Source: JAAOZP01 sp964616835
Lineage (GTDB): Archaea > Thermoproteota > EX4484-205 > JAAOZP01
Reading direction: 5' to 3'
Length of the DNA: 64,000 nt
Assembly: GCA_964616835.1 (NCBI GenBank)
Contig: CAZTSG010000002.1
Coordinates: 1-64,000, forward strand
Below the pieces are notes generated by a model. It was not told the origin of the DNA. It worked only from the letters and a program-made list of their open reading frames with translations, and made no database searches. The position numbers and the translations under genes are program-made. Shown one piece after another: positions 17,502-26,379 of this stretch; positions within the stretch are counted from its first letter, which is position 1; every line of letters begins with the position of its first letter.

Positions 17502-19973
17502 CTATCCTGAGTAATAATTGATAGTTATTCTTCTTCTTAATTCGGTTTTAGACAAGGGTTTCTCAAGCTCTATCAAAACCCTTTTCTCTATTCCCGGTGG
17601 AAGGTCGAAGAAATTATCGTCAAATTTTGCCTTCACACCCCTAACGCTTACTCCACATGCTTTCACAACGTTTTTTGAAACCATTTTCAAAACATACTTC
17701 TTTTCACCAACCCTTTCTAAAGATAGCTTGATACTGGGCTTTGGAAGCTGCAGGTATTTCAGCCTCTCGAGGAAAACAACATCATACTTAGACTCGCCGC
17801 CATCGGTCTCTAAAACGCCTACTATAAAACTGTCGAATCTGTCTTTTACGTTCAACTCGCTTAGAGTTGTCTCCACGCATTTTTTCGACGAGTTAGCTTC
17901 TACAATGATTTTCCCCTCTTTTTCACAGAGCTTCTCGCTTTTTAAATTAAACGATACGATTCTGATTCTCCCCCTAACCGGCTTAAACAGGTCGTTGCAT
18001 ACCCAGGCTTCAACAGAGCTTTGATCAACGACTAAGCTGAAGTTTACAGGCTCGAATGCCCTTTTAACATAGTAGTAAGAAGCCTTAGGCTCTCCATAAT
18101 AGTCGATGAGGCTCCAGCTTAAGACAGGCCAGCAATCATTAAGTTGCCAAACCAATGCTCCACCCGTCTTAAACTTTCTCCTTCTCCAATGCTCTATGCC
18201 GGTCTTCAACGCCTCCCCTTGGTTGATTTGTGTCAAATAGATGAATTCTCCCAGGTTAGAAGGGAGCTTGAAGTGTGAGGAAAGGAAGAACCATAGCCTC
18301 TCCGGCCCGAGCGTCTGCTTGTTGTGAAACTCGATGACCTTACTCTGAAAATGCCTGTCTTCCGGAAGAGTAAATCTTTTTATAGTCTCCATCGATGGCA
18401 TAGACTGGAAGCCGAATTCGCTTATGAACCTGCCATTGTCTTTAAGATACTCTGAATAATCCCTGAACATCGACCATACTTCCCAATTATGTCTATCACC
18501 CTCACTCTGCGAATTCGGATCGTCGCCACCATAGGGACTACCAGGCCAGTAAAATGTTGCAGGATCCAGTTTGGCGCAGATTTCAGGAAGTATTTTATGG
18601 TAAATCGTCTCACCGTAAAACCTGTTCCTCATCCTAGACCAAACCCATTTAAAGAAAACATGGTTCTCATTATTTCCACACCATATTGCTAAGCATGCGT
18701 GGTTTCTTAACCTCTTCACGACTTTCTCAGCCTCCTTTCTAACTAATTCGAAGAACCATTCCTCCTCAGGATACTCTGCGCATGCAAACATGAAGTCTTG
18801 CCACACCATTATCCCCTTCTCGTCGCAAAGCTCGTAGAAAGCCTCGTCTTCATAAACACCCCCGCCCCACACCCTTATCATATTCATGTTAGCCTGCTTC
18901 GCCATATTCAGGAGATACTCGTAAACCTCTCTAGTGACTCTTGGGAGAAACGAGTCTGCAGGAACCCAGTTAACACCCTTGCAGAACACCGGGACGTTGT
19001 TAACCTTGAAGAAGAAGGTCTTGCCCTCCTCATCCTTCTCCTGAACAACCTCTATCCTCCTTATACCAACCTTCTTCCTGATGCTGTTGAGAATCCCATT
19101 GGGACCCTCGATGGTTATTTCCAAGTCGTAGAGGTTCTGATCGCCGTATCCATTGGGCCACCATAGCTTTGGCTTTTTAATAATGAAGTCGAAAACAAAG
19201 TTATTGGAACCAGGGGAAACGTCTTTAGACTCCTCCTTCACCTGATTATCGCCAAAACCGCTTATACGTGTTCTAACCTTAACATGTTCTTTTTTAAATA
19301 TCTCGACAGAGATTTTTACATTCAACTTTGCAGTCTCCAAGTCTTCGCTTAAGCCACTTGAAAAATAGAAGCTCTCGATCTTACAGACATCGTAGGCTTG
19401 AAGCACTACGCTTCTCCAGATCCCAGATGTTGCTAATCTGGGACCCCAATCCCAGCCGAAAGAATATTGCGCCTTCCTCCCGTAGACTACTGGAGGGTAG
19501 AAAGCACTGTATAGTTTAAGACTATCCTTACTGTACATCTCCTCAAGAACCCTCTTAGGAGAATCTATTCTAACCACTAGAGTATTCCTACCTTCCCTAA
19601 GAATGTCCTTAACGCTGAACACATGTTCGTGAAACATGTTGCTTGTCCTAGCTACTTCTTTGCCGTTTAGCCAGATTGTTGCGAAAGTATCTATGCCGTA
19701 GAATTTAAGTTCTATACGATCGTGTTTCAGAAAATCTCTTTCAAGATTAAACTCCTTCACGTACCACCAATCCTTATCTTCCACCCAAGCCACTTCCAAT
19801 TCGTTCATCCTGAAAAAGGGATCAGGAATTATCCCGTTCCTCTGAAGGTCTAGGTGGACGACTCCAGGGACTATTGCTTTCAACCATCTACCCGAATCGA
19901 TAGTTGGCGGTTCCTTCTCTTCTTTTCCACATTCTCTAAAAAACCATTCTCCATCTAGACTTACTGAAATCAT
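17502..19973 (-). CDS. Beta-mannosidase, glycoside hydrolase family 2
   Basis: An 823-residue GH2 enzyme that releases mannose from the non-reducing ends of mannooligosaccharides. The N-terminal sugar-binding domain begins with LDGEWFFR, followed by Ig-like domains and a TIM barrel. The barrel carries the family-2 W-G-G-G-V-Y signature (RVWGGGVYEDEAFYE), the acid/base Glu near residue 436 in WCGNNENH, and the nucleophile Glu near residue 519 in ISEFGFQSMPS. No signal peptide is seen, so action is intracellular on imported oligosaccharides. Length and architecture match mannosidases and not beta-galactosidases or glucuronidases. A monocistronic gene. Confidence 0.93.
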   Translation of the reverse strand: MISVSLDGEWFFRECGKEEKEPPTIDSGRWLKAIVPGVVHLDLQRNGIIPDPFFRMNELEVAWVEDKDWWYVKEFNLERDFLKHDRIELKFYGIDTFATIWLNGKEVARTSNMFHEHVFSVKDILREGRNTLVVRIDSPKRVLEEMYSKDSLKLYSAFYPPVVYGRKAQYSFGWDWGPRLATSGIWRSVVLQAYDVCKIESFYFSSGLSEDLETAKLNVKISVEIFKKEHVKVRTRISGFGDNQVKEESKDVSPGSNNFVFDFIIKKPKLWWPNGYGDQNLYDLEITIEGPNGILNSIRKKVGIRRIEVVQEKDEEGKTFFFKVNNVPVFCKGVNWVPADSFLPRVTREVYEYLLNMAKQANMNMIRVWGGGVYEDEAFYELCDEKGIMVWQDFMFACAEYPEEEWFFELVRKEAEKVVKRLRNHACLAIWCGNNENHVFFKWVWSRMRNRFYGETIYHKILPEICAKLDPATFYWPGSPYGGDDPNSQSEGDRHNWEVWSMFRDYSEYLKDNGRFISEFGFQSMPSMETIKRFTLPEDRHFQSKVIEFHNKQTLGPERLWFFLSSHFKLPSNLGEFIYLTQINQGEALKTGIEHWRRRKFKTGGALVWQLNDCWPVLSWSLIDYYGEPKASYYYVKRAFEPVNFSLVVDQSSVEAWVCNDLFKPVRGRIRIVSFNLKSEKLCEKEGKIIVEANSSKKCVETTLSELNVKDRFDSFIVGVLETDGGESKYDVVFLERLKYLQLPKPSIKLSLERVGEKKYVLKMVSKNVVKACGVSVRGVKAKFDDNFFDLPPGIEKRVLIELEKPLSKTELRRRITINYYSG

Positions 19974-20127
19974 GCTCCTCTTGGAAGAGAATTGGAAATA
20001 TAAAACTTTTAGTTTGATTTAATCAACTTCTTCGAAACTTCCTTCACGTCTAGTCGAACAAACAAAAGGAAAAAACATATATACTTGTGAACATTTATGT
20101 GGGAAGCTGACGGGAAGAAAAACGGAA
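19974..20127. promoter_or_regulatory. Divergent promoter region with TATA box
   Basis: This spacer separates the leftward mannosidase and the rightward radical SAM gene. CATATATACTT at about 20076-20084 is a good archaeal TATA box for the rightward gene, predicting a transcript start near 20105 and a short leader before TTG 20128. Confidence 0.45.
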
Positions 20128-21693
20128 TTGTTGAAGAAAAACGCTGCAAACAATCATGACGGTGGTAAAAAGATAGTCTTAACGGCTTCTGCGATAGAGA
20201 TGAGTGATTTTAATCTAAATCCATTCATAGCTTTCTCAGGAGGCTTCCCCATGTTTCTTCCAAAGGATTTTCTTCGGAGAAGGCTTTATCCTCCAACGCC
20301 GTTCAACGAAGATGGTACGGCAAAGTTCGCTCCTTACGGTCTTAGGAAGATAGAGTCCATACTTATAGATTATTTTGGAGAAGAAAATGTTGCAACAGCG
20401 TATCCCTCTATGCTTGAAAAATTCGTGGGAAAGGATACGAGGGTAGTTGGAATATCTACGATGGACCCGCTTGGCGTGGGGTTTGTAAGCAGAACGTATA
20501 CGAGTTTCATCGGGATAAGCGGGAAGCCGATGACTGCGGTGGAATTTGAAGACCTGCTTTCAAACCCTTCTCTGAAAAAGTATAGGCCAAAGATAATAGT
20601 TGGAGGAAGCGGTGCGTGGCAGATAGTCAAGGCGGGAGTCCAAGATCAGTTTGGTATAGACACTGTGGTAATGGGTGAAGCTGAGGAAGATGTTTTAGAA
20701 GTCTTCCGGAAGGCTGTGAACAGGGAAGGGCTTCCTAAGCAGGTCGTATGCCGGAAACCTAAACCCGAGAACATACCTTGTATCAAGAAGCCCTCGCTCT
20801 TCGGCGTTGTGGAAGTAACCAGGGGCTGCGGAAGAGGATGCCAGTTCTGCTCACCAACCCTTAGACAAAGATACTCGTTCCCCCTTAACCATATTTTGAG
20901 AGAAGTTGAGTTGAATGCTAAAAACGGCACTAGGATGATAACACTGCAGACAGACGATATTTTTCTATACAAGACTAACCCTGACTTTACTCCGAATAGA
21001 GAAGCAATAGTTGAGCTTGTTAAATCTATCGCCAGAGTCGAGGGGGTACAGTACATTCAGATAGCTCATGCGGCTCTCGCCCCCGTTGTTTACGATCCTA
21101 GAATAGTTGAAGAAATAGCTCCGACGCTTGTTGAGAAGTCAAGATGGGTGTATGTAAATAATGAGAAGTATGCCACGTTTGAAATAGGTATTGAAACAGG
21201 AAGCGTGAAACTTATAGGCAGATACATGAGGGGTAAGATGCTTCCCTACCCTCCGGAGCAGTGGCCCGACATTGTTGTTCAAGCACTTGGAATATTAAAC
21301 GATAACCAGATATACCCCTTAGCCACTTTAATAACAGGATTACCTGGTGAGACACAGGAAGACGTTATCGCCACGCTCGAGCTTCTAGACAGATTGAAGG
21401 ATTCGAGAATATTCTACGTGCCGCTACTCTTCACTTCCGAAATGGATTGTATACTTAACAGGGAGAGGCATGCCGACCTCACTAGCCTTACGGAGCTTCA
21501 CTGGGAAGTCTTCTCAACGTGTTGGAACCATAATGTAAAGACATGGACTAACGGGGATTTTCAGCGTCTCGTCCGCATAGGCAGCTTAATAGCCTACGCC
21601 GCCTACTACAGGTGGCTACATGGTCCTAAAGCACTCTACCCTATTCTGAAGGTTTCAGGTTGGAGCGAAAGGCTCTGGAACAATACAAAGTAA
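20128..21693 (+). CDS. B12-binding-domain radical SAM protein
   Basis: An N-terminal cobalamin-binding-like Rossmann domain (about 35-200; VVGGSGAWQ and VVMGEAEED) is followed by a radical SAM barrel with the 4Fe-4S motif C-G-R-G-C-Q-F-C (CX3CX2C) near residue 235. Further typical elements are LQTDDIFLY, the FEIGIETGS strand and TGLPGET. This architecture occurs in methyltransferases and ring-forming enzymes, and in many archaeal proteins of unknown role. The start is probably TTG 20128 because the conserved opening IVLTASAIEMSD begins at residue 16, before the first in-frame ATG (20200). Substrate unknown. Confidence 0.85.
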   Translation: MLKKNAANNHDGGKKIVLTASAIEMSDFNLNPFIAFSGGFPMFLPKDFLRRRLYPPTPFNEDGTAKFAPYGLRKIESILIDYFGEENVATAYPSMLEKFVGKDTRVVGISTMDPLGVGFVSRTYTSFIGISGKPMTAVEFEDLLSNPSLKKYRPKIIVGGSGAWQIVKAGVQDQFGIDTVVMGEAEEDVLEVFRKAVNREGLPKQVVCRKPKPENIPCIKKPSLFGVVEVTRGCGRGCQFCSPTLRQRYSFPLNHILREVELNAKNGTRMITLQTDDIFLYKTNPDFTPNREAIVELVKSIARVEGVQYIQIAHAALAPVVYDPRIVEEIAPTLVEKSRWVYVNNEKYATFEIGIETGSVKLIGRYMRGKMLPYPPEQWPDIVVQALGILNDNQIYPLATLITGLPGETQEDVIATLELLDRLKDSRIFYVPLLFTSEMDCILNRERHADLTSLTELHWEVFSTCWNHNVKTWTNGDFQRLVRIGSLIAYAAYYRWLHGPKALYPILKVSGWSERLWNNTK

Positions 21694-21695
21694 GG

Positions 21696-21974
21696 TTATT
21701 CGCTTATTTCCCTAAGCTTCTCGTCAACCATCTTAGCTATTTCGACGAGACTTATCAATACACAGGGAACACCCTTAAGCCTTGCAAGGTCTGCCGTCAA
21801 CTGGTCTTGCGTAACAATTACAAGACCGTTTCTTAAAGCGTGTTCAACAATATTAATGTCCTCCGCTCCCTTTAGACCCGCATCCTCCACAGATTGAGCA
21901 CTCCATCCCAATGCTTTCAAGAAAGGTTTGAGGCCAGAATACATCTCGTCCAAGAGGACCCCTGAGTACTTCAT
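21696..21974 (-). CDS. DUF5615-type PIN-like protein
   Basis: A small protein of the DUF5615/Mut7-C PIN-like group, nuclease-fold proteins often found as archaeal toxin-like or RNA-processing candidates. Characteristic segments are LLDEMYSGL at the start, an AEDINIVEHA helix and VIVTQDQLTAD. ATG 21974 (MKYSGVLLDEM) is preferred; the frame extends to 22043, but the additional 23 residues would lie in the upstream promoter zone of the divergent gene. No antitoxin gene lies next to it. The 3' end comes 2 bases after the convergent radical SAM stop. Confidence 0.7.
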   Translation of the reverse strand: MKYSGVLLDEMYSGLKPFLKALGWSAQSVEDAGLKGAEDINIVEHALRNGLVIVTQDQLTADLARLKGVPCVLISLVEIAKMVDEKLREISE

Positions 21975-22052
21975 CCCGTCTAACACATGCTGCTTTATTG
22001 TTTTAAAGCTTTCAAAAACCATAAAAACGGTTTCGCGCAACATATAGTAGTG

Positions 22053-23171
22053 ATGTGGCTTCTAAGAAGAGATGCTTTAACCGTCTGGGACAATAAGGAT
22101 GTTGAGAAAAGACTCTCTTGGTACAGGGCCGTTATGATAAATCTTAAGCCTGCAAAGTTTCTAATAGCAAGGAGCATCCGTGCGAACATATCCAGCTCTG
22201 AACTTAGAGAAATGAGTGAGGAAGAGCTTTGGAAGCTTCACGATAGGCTTGGCTCAGAATTCAAAGAAGTTTATGAATCTGTTAAAGGCGATAAGCCTGT
22301 TAAGCTTATTGACGCTGAACCAAGCTTCCTCGATGTTAAAATAGCCTTGTCTGAAAAAATGATAGAGCATTGTGAATTCTGCGAAAGGAGGTGCGGAGCT
22401 AATCGTAAGAAAGGGGAGCTCGGATTCTGCCGAATAGGCTACAAGAGCAGGGTCTCTTCCTGGTTCCACCACTTCGGAGAAGAGGCGCCCCTAATAGGGG
22501 AAGGGGGCTCGGGAACAATATTCTTCGCAGGGTGCAATTTTGGCCCATGTGTTTTCTGTCAGAATTGGGACATTTCATCGGACCCGGAGAATGGCGCAGA
22601 GGTCGATCCCCAGACTTTAGCTCTGATAAGTAAGAGGCTGAGGACCGAGGGCGCAGCCAACATAAACTATGTTGGCGGAGACCCTACTCCAAACCTCCAC
22701 ACGATACTGGCGTCTCTAAAGCATTTGAACGTTAACGTTCCACAACTCTGGAATAGTAATATGTACTGTAGTATGGAAACCATGAGGCTGCTGGCAGAGG
22801 TCATAGATATTTGGTTACCTGACTTCAAGTATGGTAACGACGAATGTGCTAAAAGGCTTTCTAAAGTCGGCAATTACTTTGAAATCGTTTCGAGAAACCA
22901 TAAGATAGCTTACGAGAACGGGGATATGATAATCAGGCATCTCGTCCTACCCAACCATGTTGAATGCTGCACAAAGCCCGTTTTAAAATGGATATCGGAG
23001 AATACTCCGATGACCCTAGTGAACATAATGGAGCAGTATCATCCGGACTACTTAGTCGCGAAGAACCCTGAGAAATACCCGGATATAGCTAGGAGGCCGT
23101 CTTCACAAGAGATGAGGGAAGCCTACAACTATGCTAGAGAGCTTGGAATACTTTTTGAACCTGTTTCTTAA
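22053..23171 (+). CDS. PflX-like (COG1313) radical SAM protein with CX4CX2C cluster motif
   Basis: Homologue of PflX, a relative of pyruvate formate-lyase activating enzymes with unassigned function. After a ~100-residue N-terminal helical region comes a four-Cys block (CEFCERRCGANRKKG, then LGFC), then HFGEEAPLIGEGGSGTIFFAGC. Cluster cysteines are C161, C166 and C169 (numbered from ATG 22053), spaced CX4CX2C because of a Gly-Pro pair where family members usually have CX3CX2C. The rest (CQNWDIS, NINYVGGDPTP, WNSNMY, DFKYGND) is well conserved. The frame opens at 21987, but ATG 22053 is the better start. Divergent from the DUF5615 gene. Confidence 0.85.
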   Translation: MWLLRRDALTVWDNKDVEKRLSWYRAVMINLKPAKFLIARSIRANISSSELREMSEEELWKLHDRLGSEFKEVYESVKGDKPVKLIDAEPSFLDVKIALSEKMIEHCEFCERRCGANRKKGELGFCRIGYKSRVSSWFHHFGEEAPLIGEGGSGTIFFAGCNFGPCVFCQNWDISSDPENGAEVDPQTLALISKRLRTEGAANINYVGGDPTPNLHTILASLKHLNVNVPQLWNSNMYCSMETMRLLAEVIDIWLPDFKYGNDECAKRLSKVGNYFEIVSRNHKIAYENGDMIIRHLVLPNHVECCTKPVLKWISENTPMTLVNIMEQYHPDYLVAKNPEKYPDIARRPSSQEMREAYNYARELGILFEPVS

Positions 23172-23175
23172 AGCT

Positions 23176-24087
23176 CTAATATTGTTCAAGCATTCTTCTC
23201 AAGCCGTGTTCTAAGCCTATTCTCGGCTTAAACCCTAGTAGGCTTCTTGCCTTAGAAATATCGGCGTAGCTATGCTTTATGTCACCGGGCCTCTCGCCGA
23301 CGTGAATCGGTTCTCCATCGACCCCGCAAAGCTTCATAGTGATGAGAGCCATGTCTCTTATTTTAACGGGATTGCCGGAGCCTATGTTGAGAACCTCGTC
23401 CACGCATCTTTTTTCCAAAACCAGTTTAACAGCCTCAGCAACATCGTCGACATGAATGAAGTCCCTAGTCTGCTCACCGTCTCCATAAACGATCGGTGGA
23501 AGACCTTTCCTGACCCTCTCCAGAAAACGAGTTATAACTCCTGCGTAGGTAGCATTCTGACCGGGCCCGTAGACGTTGAAAAGCCTTAAGACAACTTGTT
23601 TAAGGCCGTATGTTGAAAATAATTTTACGACCTCCTCACCCATCAGCTTGCTTAAACCGTATGGAGAAATAGGTTTGGTAGGATGATTCTCGCTTATGGG
23701 GAGCTCCACTGGATTACCGTAGACCGCGGCTGAGCTTAGGTAAACAAACAGTTTAACACCGGCTTCTGAAGAAGCCTTAGCTACGGAGGCTGTCCCCAAG
23801 ACGTTGTTTTCAAAATACATTAGGGGTTTCTCCACCGACTCAGCTACATCCACATAAGCTGCCGCATGGATTACAACATCTGTTTCTTTAAGAAGAACGC
23901 TTATTCTCTCCATATTCATTATTGATGTTCTTACTACAGGTATGTTTTCTTCCTGAAGCCTCTTCGCAGCGAAACCAGTAGACCTTTCGAACGAATCGGC
24001 AACAATAACATTAAAACCATTGCTCCTTAAGTAAATGGCTAGATTATGGCCTATGAACCCGGCTCCGCCAGTAACCAGTATTTTCAT
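23176..24087 (-). CDS. NAD-dependent sugar-nucleotide epimerase/dehydratase (GalE-like)
   Basis: An extended short-chain dehydrogenase acting on nucleotide sugars, most like UDP-glucose 4-epimerases. The NAD-binding GGAGFIGHN glycine motif opens the protein; SSAAVYG supplies the catalytic Ser/Thr region and YGLSK the YxxxK pair. RLFNVYGPG and FIHVDDVAEA, then NIGSGNPV, complete the C-terminal substrate-binding half. At 303 residues it is full length. A broken paralogue of its first ~135 residues lies at 59995-60402. The gene is leftward, 5 bases from the convergent radical SAM stop. Confidence 0.9.
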   Translation of the reverse strand: MKILVTGGAGFIGHNLAIYLRSNGFNVIVADSFERSTGFAAKRLQEENIPVVRTSIMNMERISVLLKETDVVIHAAAYVDVAESVEKPLMYFENNVLGTASVAKASSEAGVKLFVYLSSAAVYGNPVELPISENHPTKPISPYGLSKLMGEEVVKLFSTYGLKQVVLRLFNVYGPGQNATYAGVITRFLERVRKGLPPIVYGDGEQTRDFIHVDDVAEAVKLVLEKRCVDEVLNIGSGNPVKIRDMALITMKLCGVDGEPIHVGERPGDIKHSYADISKARSLLGFKPRIGLEHGLRRMLEQY

Positions 24088-24156
24088 CTGTCTTAACCCT
24101 TTTCTGCAGCTTAAAACTTTTAAGTTAGAAACATCTGAGAGTAAAGGGGCCTGCTT

Positions 24157-25077
24157 TCAAATCTTTTGAGGAATCTTCCAATACGGTTCTTTCAACGAGA
24201 TCGCTTCCATAAACTTCTCTCTTAAAGCTTCCAAACCGGTTTCAGAACGAACTGATTCAAAAATGTTGACGAGATTATCATTCCGCAATAGGCATGGCTT
24301 CAATCTTCCGTCGCAAGTCACTCTTAGCTTGGAACATCTTGAGCAGAAATCAGGATTATTTACTGGAGACACTATTTCAACAACCGCTTTACCACCATTC
24401 CTCGGGATCGTGTAAACAGCGCGCTGACCAGTCGGGTTCAACGTCCTCATTACGGATTTCAAAGCTATAGATTCTTCGATTTGCCTTAGGCTAACATGGA
24501 ATTTTTCGAAGACTTGCTCACCCTCTGGAATTGGTTGAAGCTCTATTAGCTGGAGAGTAGCGCCGATATTGCAAGCGTAATCCATCATTTTTTCCACCTC
24601 ATTCTCGTTGATGCCTTTTAGAATAACCATGTTGATCTTAACAGGGTTCAGCTCCACCTCTCTTGCAGCCTCTATACCTTTTAAGACCCTACTAATGTCT
24701 CCACCACCAGTTATACTCTCGTACTTCGACGAATCGAGGCTTGGAAGGCCCACATTAACCCTCGACAAGCCTGCTCTCTTAAGGTCTAATGCATAATCCT
24801 CCAGCAGGACGCCGTTTGTAACTAAAGAAACCTCATCAACCAAAGGGGAGATCCCACTAATTATTTCGACAATATCGCTTCTCACCAGCGGCTCTCCCCC
24901 AGTTATCTTAACATTCTTAATCCCCAAGCTACTGGCAGCTTCAACGATTTTCACAATATCCTTGGCTTCTAAGAGACAGTTACTTGAAGGATCCCACTCC
25001 CTGTGGCAGAAGAAGCATTTAAGATTACACTTTTCTGTGACACATATCCTTAGGTTCCTGACCAGTCTACTCAGCAT
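24157..25077 (-). CDS. moaA: GTP 3',8-cyclase
   Basis: Radical SAM enzyme starting molybdenum cofactor synthesis from GTP. The N-terminal cluster motif is CNLKCFFC (CX3CX2C). The C-terminal cluster cysteines fall in CSRCSKLRVTCDGRLKPC, binding the second 4Fe-4S that holds GTP. KITGGEPLVR and the SLVTNG strand are also typical. ATG 25077 is preferred over TTG 25095 because a TATA-like TTATAT element is centred ~31 bases upstream. It is unlinked to the moaDECB operon 7 kb away but completes the early pathway (moaA, B, C, D, E all in this window). Confidence 0.93.
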   Translation of the reverse strand: MLSRLVRNLRICVTEKCNLKCFFCHREWDPSSNCLLEAKDIVKIVEAASSLGIKNVKITGGEPLVRSDIVEIISGISPLVDEVSLVTNGVLLEDYALDLKRAGLSRVNVGLPSLDSSKYESITGGGDISRVLKGIEAAREVELNPVKINMVILKGINENEVEKMMDYACNIGATLQLIELQPIPEGEQVFEKFHVSLRQIEESIALKSVMRTLNPTGQRAVYTIPRNGGKAVVEIVSPVNNPDFCSRCSKLRVTCDGRLKPCLLRNDNLVNIFESVRSETGLEALREKFMEAISLKEPYWKIPQKI

Positions 25078-25100
25078 TCTCAGAGGAGAAGGCAACTCTA

Positions 25101-25112
25101 CCCCTTATATCT
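25101..25112 (-). promoter_or_regulatory. TATA region of moaA
   Basis: AGATATAAGG on the minus strand is centred about 31 bases before ATG 25077. Confidence 0.35.
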
Positions 25113-25123
25113 TTTCAAGGATT

Positions 25124-26329
25124 TTAAATCATGTCTTTAACTGTCAGGTAGAGGAGTGGTGCGGAGGCAAGGGTCAGGATGCTTGAAGTATAGAAAATTG
25201 ACGCTGGCCCGAATAACTCCCAGAAGAAGCCGCCTACAGCTCCGCCAAGCATCCCACTCAATCCATTGCTGAGCTCTATAAAGCCCATTGCCTCCCCGAG
25301 GTTTTCACCGCGACAAATCTCTGCAGTCAATGTCCTCCTCGCAGGAAGATCCATCGCCCCCACGAACCCGAAGATAAAAACACAGAGAAGCATTGTCCAA
25401 AGATTGTTAGATAATGCGAGCATAGCCCAAGCTGGTGATGAGACTAAAAGGTGCGCGAGCAGTATTCTCCAGCTGCCCTTCTTCGCAGTGGCGAATGCCC
25501 ACGGCAAGAAGCCCACTGCAGATCCAATGTTCCACATTGCAACAACCATTCCAACCTCACCCATATCTAGACCAACAACCTTTTGCGCAAAAAGGCTTAT
25601 GTAGGGATTAATCATGAAGAAACCAAGCTCGTGGAAGAATAAGGAGAAGCCATAGAAGCACAGGCGCTGGTTTTGCCTTAGCATACGGATCATTGCTTTA
25701 ACGTCGAATGAACGCAAAAGAATCCGTAGCTCATTACCACCCGGTGTCTTCTTACCCTCTTTGATGAAAAAGAGATAAATGGGTATTGAGGCGAGGAAAA
25801 ATACGGATGAAGCGAGAAAGGGAAGCTCAGCCATAATGTTTTTCGAAAGCCATCCGGATACGAAAGACCCGACAGACGCCCCTACTAATGTTGCAAGATA
25901 GAAGATTGCGAAGAAAACCGGGGCTCCTTGGGACTCAACGCTTTCAAATATTAGTGCACTAGTGTTCGGAGTGAAGAACGCTGTTGAAAAACCAATTAGA
26001 ACATATAAGGAGAAGACTGTTAAAGGATTTACTGCCCAGTAAACGAGCATGCAGGCAACCATACTTAAGAAGCTGGAGAGCATTAAGGGGAATCTTCTCC
26101 CAGTGGCGTCAGACAACCTGCCGCAAGGCATTGATGCAAAACCGATTATACCCCAACTTGCCGAGTTAAACAGCCCTATTTGACTAGGAGAGAAACCCCT
26201 GTTATTGAAAAACGGGGAGGCTATCGACGCCTGCATAGAATATGCTGCCTGATATATGGTTCCACCTGTAACAACCCCTTTGAACTCTGCACTCCTCTTA
26301 AGCATTGTTGGAGAAACTTTAACCCTCAT
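25124..26329 (-). CDS. MFS transporter, drug-efflux-like
   Basis: A 401-residue major facilitator with twelve predicted helices. GRLSDATGRRFPLMLSS is the classical motif A between helices 2 and 3; the second half carries a RRTLTAEICRGENLGEA segment before helix 10. The sequence style resembles multidrug or sugar efflux MFS proteins, but the substrate cannot be deduced. ATG 26329. It is divergent from the acetyltransferase gene, whose start lies 50 bases away; a TATA-like CTATTTAAC between them could serve the rightward gene. Confidence 0.85.
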   Translation of the reverse strand: MRVKVSPTMLKRSAEFKGVVTGGTIYQAAYSMQASIASPFFNNRGFSPSQIGLFNSASWGIIGFASMPCGRLSDATGRRFPLMLSSFLSMVACMLVYWAVNPLTVFSLYVLIGFSTAFFTPNTSALIFESVESQGAPVFFAIFYLATLVGASVGSFVSGWLSKNIMAELPFLASSVFFLASIPIYLFFIKEGKKTPGGNELRILLRSFDVKAMIRMLRQNQRLCFYGFSLFFHELGFFMINPYISLFAQKVVGLDMGEVGMVVAMWNIGSAVGFLPWAFATAKKGSWRILLAHLLVSSPAWAMLALSNNLWTMLLCVFIFGFVGAMDLPARRTLTAEICRGENLGEAMGFIELSNGLSGMLGGAVGGFFWELFGPASIFYTSSILTLASAPLLYLTVKDMI

Positions 26330-26379
26330 CTTAAGTCTTTAAAACTATTTAACCCGTGACGCGAAAAAATATTCGTAAG

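Noticed and set aside
21975..22043. N-terminal extension of the DUF5615 protein
   Set aside because: The family begins at the LLDEMYSG strand, and the extension overlaps the promoter of the divergent radical SAM gene.
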